From Candidatus Zixiibacteriota bacterium (GTDB taxonomy: Bacteria > Zixibacteria > MSB-5A5 > SM1-73), in the NCBI GenBank assembly GCA_023127875.1, contig JAGMFA010000011.1, positions 1 to 23,723 of the forward strand: a stretch of 23,723 bases of DNA, in the 5' to 3' direction. The position numbers were made by a program, and so were the translations under genes. Below, one piece after another: positions 1-8,541 of this stretch; the first letter of the stretch is position 1; the number at the start of each line of letters is the position of its first letter. The notes below the pieces were generated by a model. It did not search any database and had not been told where the DNA came from. It worked only from the letters and a program-made list of their open reading frames with translations.

Positions 1-1
1 A

Positions 2-1099
2 GTCCTGGACGACAAAGATGAACCCAAATACTTAAACTCCCCCGAGACGCCGATTTATCAGAAGGGTAAGATTCTTTACGGCTTGAATCTCTCCAAGGAT
101 GAGATCAGACAGAAGGAAAGCGCAATTTTAGTGGAGGGATACGTTGATCTCATCAGTTTATATCAAGCCGGAATAAAAAACGTGGTCGCCTCCTCCGGCA
201 CTGCCTTCACACAAACTCAAGCCAGGCTTTTGTCCCGTTATGCCGAAAAGGTTTATCTTTTCTTTGATGCCGACACCGCCGGACAATCCGCCACCTTCAG
301 GAGTGTGGATCTGCTTTTCAGCGAAGGGATTGAGGTTTTTGTAGTGAGCCTGAAGCAAGGTGAGGATCCGGATTCCTTTCTGCGCAAATTCGGAGTCGAG
401 GCGGTAAGGGAAAAAATCCAAAAAGCCAGACCCCTCATAGATTTCAAATATGAATCTTTAGGCAAAGACTTTGAGGAGCTTTCCATAAGAGAGCAGGAGA
501 AGGTCATCTTTGATCTGGCTGAAACTGCCGGAAAGATCACCGATGAGATCAGAAGAAATCTTTTTATCAAGAAGGTCGCCCAGACGTTCAAAATAGACGA
601 AGCACCCATATTAAAGCTGGTAAGCAAGAAGAAGCCGTCAGCAGTCGGCGGACGGCGGACAGCGGACAGCGGACTTCAGGGTGAAGCCATATTGAGCGGA
701 GAGGAAAAAATCGAGAGAGGACTGTTAAGGATTCTGATGGAAGATCAGAAACTTTTGAAGATGACTACCGACAAATTGGGCTTAGATGATTTCTCCACCT
801 CTGAACATAAGGAGATATTTCAACTCATCCTGGCTCAAAAAAAGACCTCTCCGGCTAATCTTTTAGACAAAACGGAAAACGAAAAAACAAAAGAGTTGAT
901 CGCCCAGATCGCCAGCATTGATTTGGGTCCGGCTGAGCTTTCTGTTCAGTTAGAGGATCACCTTGCAACCTTAAATAGGTTAAAGAAGAACAAAAAGATG
1001 AAGTCGCTGAAGGATGATATACAGAGGGCATTGCAAAAGGGGGATATAAAAACTGCTGATCGACTAACCAAGGAATTTGAGAAACTGAAAAAGACTTAA
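2..1099 (+). CDS. dnaG: DNA primase DnaG, C-terminal part (5' end outside window)
   Basis: This primase makes the RNA primers for replication. The reading frame is open from base 2, so the window starts inside the gene and the zinc-binding N-terminus is missing. The visible part begins in the catalytic core: residues reading DEPKYLNSPET precede the Toprim motifs VEGYVD (bases ~134-151) and FDADTAG (~263-283), and PDSFL follows. The usual helicase-binding C-terminal region comes next (about 690-1099), starting with an EKIERGLLRILM-type segment. Between core and C-terminal domain, bases 634-675 are six tandem 7-bp repeats that encode a Gly/Arg/Ala-rich stretch, described separately. The replicative helicase gene that DnaG would bind lies at 20076 in the same window. 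Identity is certain from the Toprim motifs. The TTG at 83 is not a real start. Confidence 0.95.
   Translation, partial: VLDDKDEPKYLNSPETPIYQKGKILYGLNLSKDEIRQKESAILVEGYVDLISLYQAGIKNVVASSGTAFTQTQARLLSRYAEKVYLFFDADTAGQSATFRSVDLLFSEGIEVFVVSLKQGEDPDSFLRKFGVEAVREKIQKARPLIDFKYESLGKDFEELSIREQEKVIFDLAETAGKITDEIRRNLFIKKVAQTFKIDEAPILKLVSKKKPSAVGGRRTADSGLQGEAILSGEEKIERGLLRILMEDQKLLKMTTDKLGLDDFSTSEHKEIFQLILAQKKTSPANLLDKTENEKTKELIAQIASIDLGPAELSVQLEDHLATLNRLKKNKKMKSLKDDIQRALQKGDIKTADRLTKEFEKLKKT
634..675. repeat. Heptamer array inside dnaG (6 units, GCGGACA type)
   Basis: Six consecutive 7-bp units: GCCGTCA, GCAGTCG, GCGGACG, GCGGACA, GCGGACA, GCGGACT. The total is 42 bp, divisible by both 7 and 3, so the dnaG frame is kept. 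The array falls in the linker between the primase core and the helicase-binding domain. The same unit type flanks the four-helix-bundle gene near base 23246. That this is an insertion is inferred; the period is directly visible. Confidence 0.85.
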
Positions 1100-1263
1100 G
1101 CCAGCATTCTGGTAAAAGTTTCTCCCTTGCGCGTACAAGCCAATCTCATATAAAACATCCCCCACCGACTATCCAATAAAGAACTCCTCTTTATAATAGA
1201 TCATTTAAGGCAGAGAACCTCGGATGGGTAAAAAATATTTATCAATATGTTTAAAAAAAGTAC

Positions 1264-1292
1264 TTGACATAGTGGAAACATAGTGGTATTAT
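1264..1292 (+). promoter_or_regulatory. Sigma-70 type promoter of the secreted-protein locus
   Basis: A perfect -35 box TTGACA (1264-1269) is separated by exactly 17 bases from the -10 box TATTAT (1287-1292). The spacer contains part of a short repeat (CATAGTGG twice). Transcription would start near 1300, giving a leader of about 130 bases before the first gene. This is the best promoter match in the window. Confidence 0.75.
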
Positions 1293-1339
1293 AAAATAAC
1301 TTTAGGACGTATGGTCAGGCCATCTGGTTTTTACTAGTA

Positions 1340-1382
1340 GTAGGGGCCCCTACAGTAACGGCGCCAATCGGAACTTGTAGGG
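1340..1382 (+). promoter_or_regulatory. Palindrome with alternative pairing partner in the leader
   Basis: GTAGGGGCCCCTAC (1340-1353) is a perfect 14-base palindrome. CCCTACA (1348-1354) could instead pair with TGTAGGG (1376-1382), so two mutually exclusive structures are possible in the leader transcript. It could equally be a dyad operator for a dimeric regulator. I recognise no known riboswitch class. Confidence 0.4.
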
Positions 1383-1429
1383 ACACGTAAAAAAGGTCAC
1401 AATATCTCTTCCGGCAGATGAGGGACCAC

Positions 1430-1624
1430 ATGAAGGTATCCTACTTTATTGTCTTGGCAGTGCTCCTTTACTTCTTTCTCCCGGCCAATTCTTGCTCTTC
1501 TCAAGTTATTCCTTTTCCTGCAATAGATGATTCTTTGGTAGTCGAACTCTCAAGCGGTGTTTACAAAGTCGGCTCAGTCACTCTCGACAAGAACGATAGG
1601 CTGGTAAAGGTTCCCGGGGCTTAG
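1430..1624 (+). CDS. Small exported peptide, possible lipoprotein, unknown function
   Basis: This is a 64-residue product if started at the ATG at 1430, which has GAGGGA six bases upstream. An in-frame ATG at 1418 exists but lacks a ribosome-binding site. The first ~20 residues are a hydrophobic export signal (KVSYFIVLAVLLYFFLPANS) followed by Cys, a weak lipobox. The mature part is only about 40 residues and looks beta-like. It is the first gene after the strong promoter and is followed 28 bases later by the exported TPR protein, so all three genes here are probably one transcript. I do not recognise the family. It may be a genuine small envelope protein or the degraded start of a larger one. 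Confidence 0.5.
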   Translation: MKVSYFIVLAVLLYFFLPANSCSSQVIPFPAIDDSLVVELSSGVYKVGSVTLDKNDRLVKVPGA

Positions 1625-1652
1625 GGTATGCAAAAGGAGGTGTGGAAATAAG

Positions 1653-2807
1653 GTGAAGAAAAAAAACAGTATTCTCATATTGGGACTTACCTTTGCAATC
1701 GTATTTGCCAGTCTTATCTCTGCCGGATCGATGACGTATAGGAACATTATCGAGAGAAGAGTGGCTGATAAAGTTTCTGGAGCGCAGTATAAAGAGGAGG
1801 AGACGTCAGTCAGTTTAAATACAAGATCCGGTGAGATAAAAAAAACAGAGTTGAAGATGGCCAATAAGCTATATAATCAAGGAAAATATGATGAAGCTTT
1901 GATTCTCTACCAAAAGATATTAGATCTTTATCTACAGGAAAGAGAAAAGGGTAATTTGCAGGATGAAAACACAATAGAGTCAGTGTATTTGAAACTGGCG
2001 AGATGTAAGGCTAAACTTGGAAATTTAGAGGATGCAGAAAAAACATTGGGCGCGGTGATTGAGGAAGCCAAGGCAGGCAAGTTTTCACAAAATATGGCGG
2101 CAAGAATGCAACTGGAAATAGGCAATTTGTATCTTCGGAAGAAAGATTACCTTACTGCTTTGGAAGAATTTGAGAAAGTATCAGTTAGTTTCTCAGAAAC
2201 GAAATATGCTCAATTCGCTTCGGAGAAGATCAAAAAGATAGAAGGATGGAAAGTGGGTGAAATCAAGGGGTTAGCAATCTTGGAGGGGCAAAGCAACCAG
2301 AGCGGAATCGACATTTCTCTCTTTGACGGTGAATCGTTCATACAAGTTCAAACGGACAGTGAGGGGATTTATGCAATTCCTGTTTTTAATTCTACTCAAG
2401 GAGTATATGTCTCACTTTTTCTCTCAAAGGACGGCTATAAACCTCAGTATGCCTACATTCAACTCGATGACGACAGCTTCTATGATATTGGGGCAATTAA
2501 GCTTAATAGCTTGGAGAACCCTCAAAAAGGAGTGCTTGTAGGTGTTCTATACGATTTTGCCGTAGGGGGAAAGATAAGCCCAGTATTTGGTATTTCTAAA
2601 CTGGAAAATGATGCGAAAATAAAAATTAAGTCAAACACAAAGATTTTTTATACAACTACTGGGAAAGGAGGTGAATTCATAGCTATTACAGAACCCGGGA
2701 TATATACACTTGAAGCAGAGAAAGGAGGTGAGAAAAAGGAGGTAGTAGTTAAAGCAGGAAAGACCAGCTTTTGCAACCTCCGGTTGATACAGGAACTCAG
2801 AGACTAA
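1653..2807 (+). CDS. Exported TPR protein with carboxypeptidase-regulatory-like beta domains
   Basis: The 384-residue protein starts at GTG, with a strong AAAGGAGGTG ribosome-binding site at 1633-1642. Residues 1-25 form a signal peptide or membrane anchor (KKK followed by a hydrophobic stretch ending in SAGS). Residues ~65-200 carry TPR-like helical repeats, for example ANKLYNQGKYDEALILYQKI and GNLYLRKKDYLTALEEFEKV. The C-terminal half (~205-380) looks like two beta-sandwich modules of the carboxypeptidase regulatory type (DSEGIYAIPVF; GIYTLEAEKGG). Such proteins are usually periplasmic or surface scaffolds. It lies between the small exported peptide and the giant protease-like protein, 44 bases upstream of the latter, so a joint role in assembly or handling of that protein is plausible but inferred. 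Confidence 0.75.
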   Translation: MKKKNSILILGLTFAIVFASLISAGSMTYRNIIERRVADKVSGAQYKEEETSVSLNTRSGEIKKTELKMANKLYNQGKYDEALILYQKILDLYLQEREKGNLQDENTIESVYLKLARCKAKLGNLEDAEKTLGAVIEEAKAGKFSQNMAARMQLEIGNLYLRKKDYLTALEEFEKVSVSFSETKYAQFASEKIKKIEGWKVGEIKGLAILEGQSNQSGIDISLFDGESFIQVQTDSEGIYAIPVFNSTQGVYVSLFLSKDGYKPQYAYIQLDDDSFYDIGAIKLNSLENPQKGVLVGVLYDFAVGGKISPVFGISKLENDAKIKIKSNTKIFYTTTGKGGEFIAITEPGIYTLEAEKGGEKKEVVVKAGKTSFCNLRLIQELRD

Positions 2808-2851
2808 AAATTCAAATACGCTAATCTTATAAAATAAAGGAGGAAAATACA

Positions 2852-5800
2852 ATGAGAACCTCTAACTTTATTGTTAAAGTATTTCCTATAGTTTTCGCAA
2901 TAATTTCCGCGGCGGCGCAGTCGAGTATCTGTGACGAAGTTGAATCCGTTTTGAGCATGGAGACGTCCGTGGACAAGATTGAACGCGCTTATCTGAAAGG
3001 AGGGATTGACTATCAAACCGCTTTGAACTATAAAATCTATGCTATCCTAGAGCCGGAGAAGTTACCGGAAATTTACCGATCGGAAGTCAAAATAAAGTGC
3101 GGTACGCCCATCATGCAAGAAGCGCTCCAACACCAACAATTGCTTTTTCCTGATAACAGAAAGATACTTCTTCGACCACGTGAATATCGTGAATATAATG
3201 GTGATCGCCTTCTAAGACCACCTGGTCCTGAGAATTCTGGCCATGATGACTATTATGGTGCCGGGATTGATGTGTGGACTTACAATACTCTTGGCGGACA
3301 TTTCAAGATCTGGTACACTGAGGACAATACCAATGGCGATGCCGTCCCTGGCAGTGATGGAAATCAAGCCACTATTCCACAATATGTCATCGATTTCGGC
3401 TCTTATTTGGAGCATGTTTGGACAGAAGAAGTCACTACCATGGGATATGAGGCTCCAGCGTCTGACGCAGGAGAGCCTAACAACGGTGGTGATGGCCTTT
3501 TTGATGTTTATATTGTGGATATGGTAAGTTATGGCTACGTAAGCCACTATTGTGATGATCCGGTTTCGTACATGGTAGTGGAGAACGACTACAGTGGTTT
3601 TCCGGGCAATGATGATCCAGAGGGAAATCAGAAGGGAGCAATGAAAGTTACAGCAGCCCATGAATTTAATCATGCTTGTCAGAGTGTCTATAGACCTGAC
3701 TGCGATGCTGATCTTCTCTGGTTTCAAGAGGCCACGTCTACATGTATGGAAGAATTGGTATACCCGGCAGTTAATGATTACCATATGTATTTGTCCAGCT
3801 GGTTCAATGCCCCCGAAACTTCTCTGGACGATCCCGCTGGGACTCATGAATATGGTAGTGCGATATTCAACATCTATCTCACTCAAAGGTTCGGCAATGA
3901 TATCTTGGAGAGTGTCTGGGATAGAATTCAGGCCGCTCAGCCAAAGCCTGCTATTGATGTTGAACTTCAATCGCGGGGATTTAGCTTAGCTGAAATCTTT
4001 CCTGAATTTGCTGCAAAGAATTATAACAAGGCTTGGTACAATGACGGTAGCAAATACCCAAAAGTGAAAATGGCGGCTTCGCATGCCCTCAGCCCATTCA
4101 ACCGAAAGGTGGATGAACAGACAGTACATATCGATCATCTTGCCACAAATTATATTAAATTTTCACCGGGCTGGACCCTAATCCGTGCCCAGACTCTGCA
4201 GATCAAAGTCAAAGGCTTGGACGATGAAAATCGAGGGACAAGAGTAGTTGTCAAGCCTTTCTTGGGCGCTCCATATGAGCTCAATCTTACCGTCGATCCG
4301 CCAGAAACGGAAGGATATGTGGAGATCGATAACTTTGGGTTATTTCGTATCTCAGAGGTAATCTTAGTGCTGGCTAACGGCTCTCAGGATGACGACAATT
4401 TGGAGTTTAAGTATGAAGCCAGCTTAGCAAAACCGATTATCTTTGTCATCGATGACACGGGAAGTATGTGGGATGAGATCGCCAGCGTGCGAAACACCCT
4501 GATCGCTAAAATAAACGAATTGGAGGCGACAGGCGAGCTGATTAGGTATACTCTCATTACATACAAGGATGATGTAACCTTAGATGGACAAACTACTGAT
4601 CCTGATGTGATAAGGGGATGGGTCAGTGCTCTCACCGCAATAGGCGGTGGTCCTTGTCCTGAGGAAGGGTATGGTGCACTTGAGATGGCCACCACTGTGG
4701 CTGCTGGCGGGGAACTCTGGTGGATGACTGATGCTGATTCACATGGTGGCTGGGGCAGAATTCTTGAGGTGGTGTTTAGGCTCACTTCAGCCGGAGTAAG
4801 GGTGCATTCCGTTATTATGGGATCCTGCTCTAAGTTAGCTTGTAACGATTATGGAGCAATCCATGCTTCAAGCATAAATGAACCAAGTCAACCAGCAATT
4901 TCTTCCAAAGCTTTAAATATTAATTCATATGAGGCCGCAGCCTATATCTCAGGTGCCTCAGGTGGACTATATTTCGGGGTTTCTTCTGCTCAAGTTCCAG
5001 ATGCAGTGACCATTATCTTAGAGGAAATGATGCGTGATGCCACCTTAGCTATCTTCAATCAAACTGACTCGGACACATTTACTGTTCCAGTCGATAGCAC
5101 TGTGTCAGAGGCTCGATTTTCACTTAATTCTTTCCCGACGAGCAGTTTAAGTTTAAGAGTGAAAACACCTGGTGGAACGGAGATACACCCAGGGGATCCT
5201 GGAGTAACTTATCTTAGTGCAGGGGGCAGTGAGTATTATAAGGTTGCAGCGCCCACCTTGGAAATAGGGGAATGGATAGCTGAGATAACAGGAAGCGGAG
5301 AGTATGCTCTCTCCTCCTCTGGTAAGACTCCTATTACCTGCGATTACCTGTCCCAGACCTCGGTTGGACTTGGTGGACCTTTTACCCTTCGAGTCTCTTT
5401 ACAAGGCGATGTTGAGAATCTAACTTTCCACATGGTCAAGGACAATGGAGAGCCATTCGAAGAACTGACCCTATTTGATGACGGGGCTCATGACGATCTT
5501 GATGCGGGAGATGGTATCTACGCCAATACATATACTCCCACTGCATTGGGAACTTATCGGGTGAAGGCCTCGGGAAATAGCTTCGTTTCGAGACAGGACC
5601 CTGCAAAAATTGTGATAGGGACAGTGAATGTTATGGCTCCATCCGACGTAATTCTCTATCCTGGCGATTCCATCACTCATATTTTTACAATTGAAAACTT
5701 AGGTGGTACTGACCAAACCTTTGATCTTACTGCCACTTCATCTGAAGGATGGGCAGAGTTGAGTGGTGTTCCCAGCCAAGTAACTATTCCGGCCGATTCA

Positions 5801-7837
5801 GCTACAACAGTTCCCATTCCAGTGATTGTACCTATAACCGCCCTGCCTGGATCGTTCGATCAGCTAACACTTATTGCTGTCAACCAAACTGATCCTCTAA
5901 TTAATGATGTTGATGCTGTTGTCACTTATGTGTGGACTGGCCCTGTAATCACTGATCTTAATCCAAGTAGTGCTCCAGTGGGAGCATCAGTTGATATTGT
6001 CGGTGAGAACTTCGGAGAAGACCCAGGAATCGGTAATCGAAGCACAGACGAAAACAATGTCACTTTAAATGGAGAAAGATTAACCGATCCAAACATCGTT
6101 GATTGGAGTGATACCCTCATTACATTCATTGTGCCTCCTGGCGCTACATCAGGTCCTATTGTAGTAACGGCTGGCGGAGAAAGTAGCAATGAGTTTGTCT
6201 TTATTGTTGAGGTAGGTGGTGTTCGGGTCAACCTTCCGGATACTTGTACAGCTCCGGGGGAGTTTGTGCTCATTCCTGTGAACGTTAGTGATCTTACCGG
6301 GCTTGAGATTTATTCCGCTCAGTTGGATCTTACGTTTGATGATGACGTGATACAGGCTACGCATGTGAGCTCGGAGGGAACCATTGCTGAGGGGTGGAGC
6401 ACACCTGTTTACAACATCACTCCTGGACAAATCTCCATTGCCATGGCGGGAACAGAACCTTTGGCTGGCAGTGGGGTTTTGGTCTATGTTGGCTTTAACG
6501 TAGTGGGTTCGGAATTCGATTCTACCACGATCCATTTCGACCGCATGATATTCAACGATGATCTGATTGACGATGTTACCGACGGGATTTTCTGGGTGTG
6601 CAGACGCTTCGATATCTCCGGCACTATCAGATATTGCCTCACTGATGAGCCGGTAGACAGTGCTAAGGTCAAGTGCACTAACGTATTCTCCGATTCAGCT
6701 TTCACCGACAGCCTCGGCATGTACCAGTTAGTTGGATTACCTGGGGGCGAGGACTATGTGGTGAAACCTGAGAAAACCAATGATGCGCGCGGTTCAATCA
6801 GCGCCTTTGATGCATCGCTGGTCTTGAGATACGTGGTGGGCTTACTTGATCTGTCCCCTTGCCAGAGGATAGCTGCAGACGTTACCGGCAACTGTTGGGT
6901 GAACGCCTACGACGCATCCTTTATCTTGAAACACGTGGTTGGGCTAATTATCCAATTCCCTGTGGGTAAGGACTGGAAGTTTATCCCAGATGATTTCCCT
7001 TTGGATACCACCAACTGGTGCACTGCTCCGGACTCGATTTTCTATCCTGATTTATCAGCTGACCAGGTCTGTCAGGATTACACTGGCATCCTCTATGGCG
7101 ATTTATCCGGGAACTGGCCATCTGGTGGCGCATTGTTTACCGACATTGGCGAAAAAGGGGTTGATGTAGCCAAGATCAGCATAGAGGATATCATAGTGAA
7201 GCCGGGAGAAGAGTTCGTCTTGCCAGTAGAGGTTAAAGACATCTCAAACGTGTACTCAGCCTTTATGAACTTAACCTATGATGCTAATCTCATCGAAGTG
7301 GTCAAGGTGAAGACTACCGAACTGACCAGCAAGTATATGGTTGTGGACAAAGTAGAGAGCGGAAGACTTGTTCTGGCCTTGGCAGGAAGTGATCCTATGG
7401 CGGGAAGCGGTTCACTGGTGGATATTGTATTCAAGGCATCAGATCATGTCTCTGATGGAGCCACCGGTCAGATCACTTTAACTGATCTGGCTTTGGATGA
7501 AAACTATATTCCCGGGTTGAACCTTTCAGCCACGATCACAGTAGGCGAGACGAGGCCCAAGGAATTTGCTTTATCGCAGAATTATCCTAACCCATTCAAC
7601 CCAGATTGCGAAATCAAATACGCACTTCCAACCAACTGTCAGGTAACCCTCACTATCTATAATGTTCTTGGTCAAAAAGTGAAGGTCTTAGTGGATGAGT
7701 ATCAGAGCGCAGGAAACAAGCTGGTCAAATGGGATGGAAAAGACGATCAAGGCCGAGAGGTGACAAGCGGAGTTTACTTCTACAGGATTCAGGCTGGGGA
7801 CTTTGTGCAGTCTAAGAAAATGGTCCTGATGAAGTAA
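2852..7837 (+). CDS. Giant secreted metalloprotease-like protein with VWA, IPT, cohesin, dockerin and sorting domains
   Basis: The protein has 1661 residues, with AAGGAGG before the ATG and a signal peptide at 1-~25. Domains in order: a zinc metalloprotease-like region resembling the MXAN_6640 family, with HEFNH at 270-274 and a probable third zinc ligand E293 (WFQEAT); a von Willebrand A domain ~528-735 with metal site D534-x-T536-x-S538 and a hemicentin-like GGGPCPEEG; a beta region with DDGAHDDLDAGDGIY near 875-890; a NEW3/CARDB-like domain ~923-1025; an IPT/TIG domain ~1030-1120; a cohesin-like domain ~1121-1248; a carboxypeptidase-regulatory-like stretch; a dockerin-like pair ~1311-1360 (DVTGNCWVNAYD is the better calcium loop); a second cohesin-like domain ~1437-1565; and a FlgD-like sorting tail ~1570-1661 (NYPNPFNP). 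It is probably exported across the outer membrane by a type-IX-like route. Domain limits are estimates by eye. Confidence 0.88.
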   Translation: MRTSNFIVKVFPIVFAIISAAAQSSICDEVESVLSMETSVDKIERAYLKGGIDYQTALNYKIYAILEPEKLPEIYRSEVKIKCGTPIMQEALQHQQLLFPDNRKILLRPREYREYNGDRLLRPPGPENSGHDDYYGAGIDVWTYNTLGGHFKIWYTEDNTNGDAVPGSDGNQATIPQYVIDFGSYLEHVWTEEVTTMGYEAPASDAGEPNNGGDGLFDVYIVDMVSYGYVSHYCDDPVSYMVVENDYSGFPGNDDPEGNQKGAMKVTAAHEFNHACQSVYRPDCDADLLWFQEATSTCMEELVYPAVNDYHMYLSSWFNAPETSLDDPAGTHEYGSAIFNIYLTQRFGNDILESVWDRIQAAQPKPAIDVELQSRGFSLAEIFPEFAAKNYNKAWYNDGSKYPKVKMAASHALSPFNRKVDEQTVHIDHLATNYIKFSPGWTLIRAQTLQIKVKGLDDENRGTRVVVKPFLGAPYELNLTVDPPETEGYVEIDNFGLFRISEVILVLANGSQDDDNLEFKYEASLAKPIIFVIDDTGSMWDEIASVRNTLIAKINELEATGELIRYTLITYKDDVTLDGQTTDPDVIRGWVSALTAIGGGPCPEEGYGALEMATTVAAGGELWWMTDADSHGGWGRILEVVFRLTSAGVRVHSVIMGSCSKLACNDYGAIHASSINEPSQPAISSKALNINSYEAAAYISGASGGLYFGVSSAQVPDAVTIILEEMMRDATLAIFNQTDSDTFTVPVDSTVSEARFSLNSFPTSSLSLRVKTPGGTEIHPGDPGVTYLSAGGSEYYKVAAPTLEIGEWIAEITGSGEYALSSSGKTPITCDYLSQTSVGLGGPFTLRVSLQGDVENLTFHMVKDNGEPFEELTLFDDGAHDDLDAGDGIYANTYTPTALGTYRVKASGNSFVSRQDPAKIVIGTVNVMAPSDVILYPGDSITHIFTIENLGGTDQTFDLTATSSEGWAELSGVPSQVTIPADSATTVPIPVIVPITALPGSFDQLTLIAVNQTDPLINDVDAVVTYVWTGPVITDLNPSSAPVGASVDIVGENFGEDPGIGNRSTDENNVTLNGERLTDPNIVDWSDTLITFIVPPGATSGPIVVTAGGESSNEFVFIVEVGGVRVNLPDTCTAPGEFVLIPVNVSDLTGLEIYSAQLDLTFDDDVIQATHVSSEGTIAEGWSTPVYNITPGQISIAMAGTEPLAGSGVLVYVGFNVVGSEFDSTTIHFDRMIFNDDLIDDVTDGIFWVCRRFDISGTIRYCLTDEPVDSAKVKCTNVFSDSAFTDSLGMYQLVGLPGGEDYVVKPEKTNDARGSISAFDASLVLRYVVGLLDLSPCQRIAADVTGNCWVNAYDASFILKHVVGLIIQFPVGKDWKFIPDDFPLDTTNWCTAPDSIFYPDLSADQVCQDYTGILYGDLSGNWPSGGALFTDIGEKGVDVAKISIEDIIVKPGEEFVLPVEVKDISNVYSAFMNLTYDANLIEVVKVKTTELTSKYMVVDKVESGRLVLALAGSDPMAGSGSLVDIVFKASDHVSDGATGQITLTDLALDENYIPGLNLSATITVGETRPKEFALSQNYPNPFNPDCEIKYALPTNCQVTLTIYNVLGQKVKVLVDEYQSAGNKLVKWDGKDDQGREVTSGVYFYRIQAGDFVQSKKMVLMK

Positions 7838-7860
7838 CCAGAAAAGATAGAATGGGCACA

Positions 7861-7892
7861 AAGAGCCCCGTCTCTGGCGGGGCTCTTTTTTT
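7861..7892 (+). terminator. Rho-independent terminator of the secreted-protein locus
   Basis: AAGAGCCCCG (7861-7870) pairs perfectly with CGGGGCTCTT (7878-7887) around a 7-base loop, and the run of T continues to 7892. It lies 23 bases after the stop of the giant protein. This is the only textbook intrinsic terminator I see in the window. Confidence 0.93.
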
Positions 7893-7945
7893 GACTTTCA
7901 GTCTAAAGGTCCAGTACCAGGCCATTCGTTTCCTTCAAATAACAT

Positions 7946-7974
7946 TTGCAAAAAATTGTTTTGACCCGTATTTT
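7946..7974 (+). promoter_or_regulatory. Candidate promoter for the VanZ-like gene
   Basis: TTGCAA (7946-7951), a 17-base spacer and TATTTT (7969-7974) lie just downstream of a terminator and about 30 bases before the ATG at 8006. Each box matches consensus at four or five of six positions. Confidence 0.45.
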
Positions 7975-8005
7975 AGGATAAATTCGAATGTGGGAGAGAA
8001 CCCTG

Positions 8006-8398
8006 ATGCCAACAAAAGTTTTATCCTATAAGTACCTTGCGTTGATCTATGCGCTATTGATCTTTGCCATCTCTGCCATCCCAGAACTTACTCCCCCTTC
8101 TTTTGGATTTAAGATTGAAGACAAAATCCTACATTTCCTCGAATACAGTGTCTTTTCATTTCTTCTGTTTCTGGCGTTCTTCACCTCTGGAAAAGAGTTT
8201 TTAAAAAAGCACGTTTTCCTTATTTCCTCCCTCATTGGAATAGCCTATGCCCTCACCGATGAGCTTCATCAAAAATTCGTTCCGGGCAGAAGTTGTGACT
8301 TTTTCGATTTTCTAGCAGACTGTCTGGGGATAATTGCCATCCAAATAGGAATCTGGTTTTATTTTAAAAGAAAAGAAAATCGGTTGACTGCTCCTTAG
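8006..8398 (+). CDS. VanZ-like family integral membrane protein
   Basis: The 130-residue protein starts at the ATG at 8006, preceded by GGGAGAG. An in-frame ATG at 7988 has no ribosome-binding site. There are about four membrane helices: ~8-26, ~45-62, ~70-86 and ~102-122. The conserved VanZ-like signatures are present: EDKILHFLEY in the first loop and DELHQKFVPGRSCDFFDFLAD before the last helix, with charged D, E, H and R residues in or near the membrane. The family is named after the teicoplanin-resistance protein, but most members such as this stand-alone form have no defined role. The gene lies alone between a terminator upstream and hairpins downstream, so it is probably transcribed separately. 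Confidence 0.85.
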   Translation: MPTKVLSYKYLALIYALLIFAISAIPELTPPSFGFKIEDKILHFLEYSVFSFLLFLAFFTSGKEFLKKHVFLISSLIGIAYALTDELHQKFVPGRSCDFFDFLADCLGIIAIQIGIWFYFKRKENRLTAP

Positions 8399-8441
8399 CC
8401 TATATCCTTAAACTTTACCCCTACTAAAGACTTTACGCGTA

Positions 8442-8462
8442 GCCGAGGCTTTAAGCCTCGGC
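8442..8462. repeat. Perfect hairpin repeat GCCGAGGC / GCCTCGGC
   Basis: GCCGAGGC and GCCTCGGC pair around a TTTAA core, with a flanking CGCG at 8437-8440 and again just downstream. It follows the VanZ-like gene but has no T-run, so it is more likely an intergenic hairpin repeat than a strong terminator. It resembles the hairpins at 11535-11552 and 19932-19949, which share a CTTTA-type loop. Confidence 0.6.
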
Positions 8463-8482
8463 GAAAACGCGGTGCCGAACAA

Positions 8483-8515
8483 AGATGCCCAACTTAATTG
8501 ATGGTAAGGGGCATC
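8483..8515. repeat. Inverted repeat AGATGCCC / GGGCATCT
   Basis: An 8-base perfect stem (8483-8490 with 8508-8515) has a 17-base loop in the VanZ-HNH intergenic space. No role can be assigned. Confidence 0.45.
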
Positions 8516-8541
8516 TGATGACAACCAAATTCAAAAAATGA

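Larger units (their letters stand above)
1100..1429. other. Intergenic region dnaG to secreted-protein locus
   Basis: There are 330 bases without a convincing gene. The first ~160 bases are AT-rich and I see no motif or terminator hairpin after dnaG. A strong sigma-70 promoter lies at 1264-1292, followed by a GC-rich segment with a perfect palindrome at 1340-1353, both listed separately. No tRNA or known riboswitch is recognisable. Confidence 0.7.

Noticed and set aside
2323..2541. 72-codon open frame within the TPR protein gene
   Set aside because: It is an out-of-frame shadow of a gene with a strong start and clear TPR and beta domains.
3212..3970. 252-codon open frame on the minus strand
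   Set aside because: It lies entirely opposite the well-supported giant secreted protein, and its sequence has no domain features.
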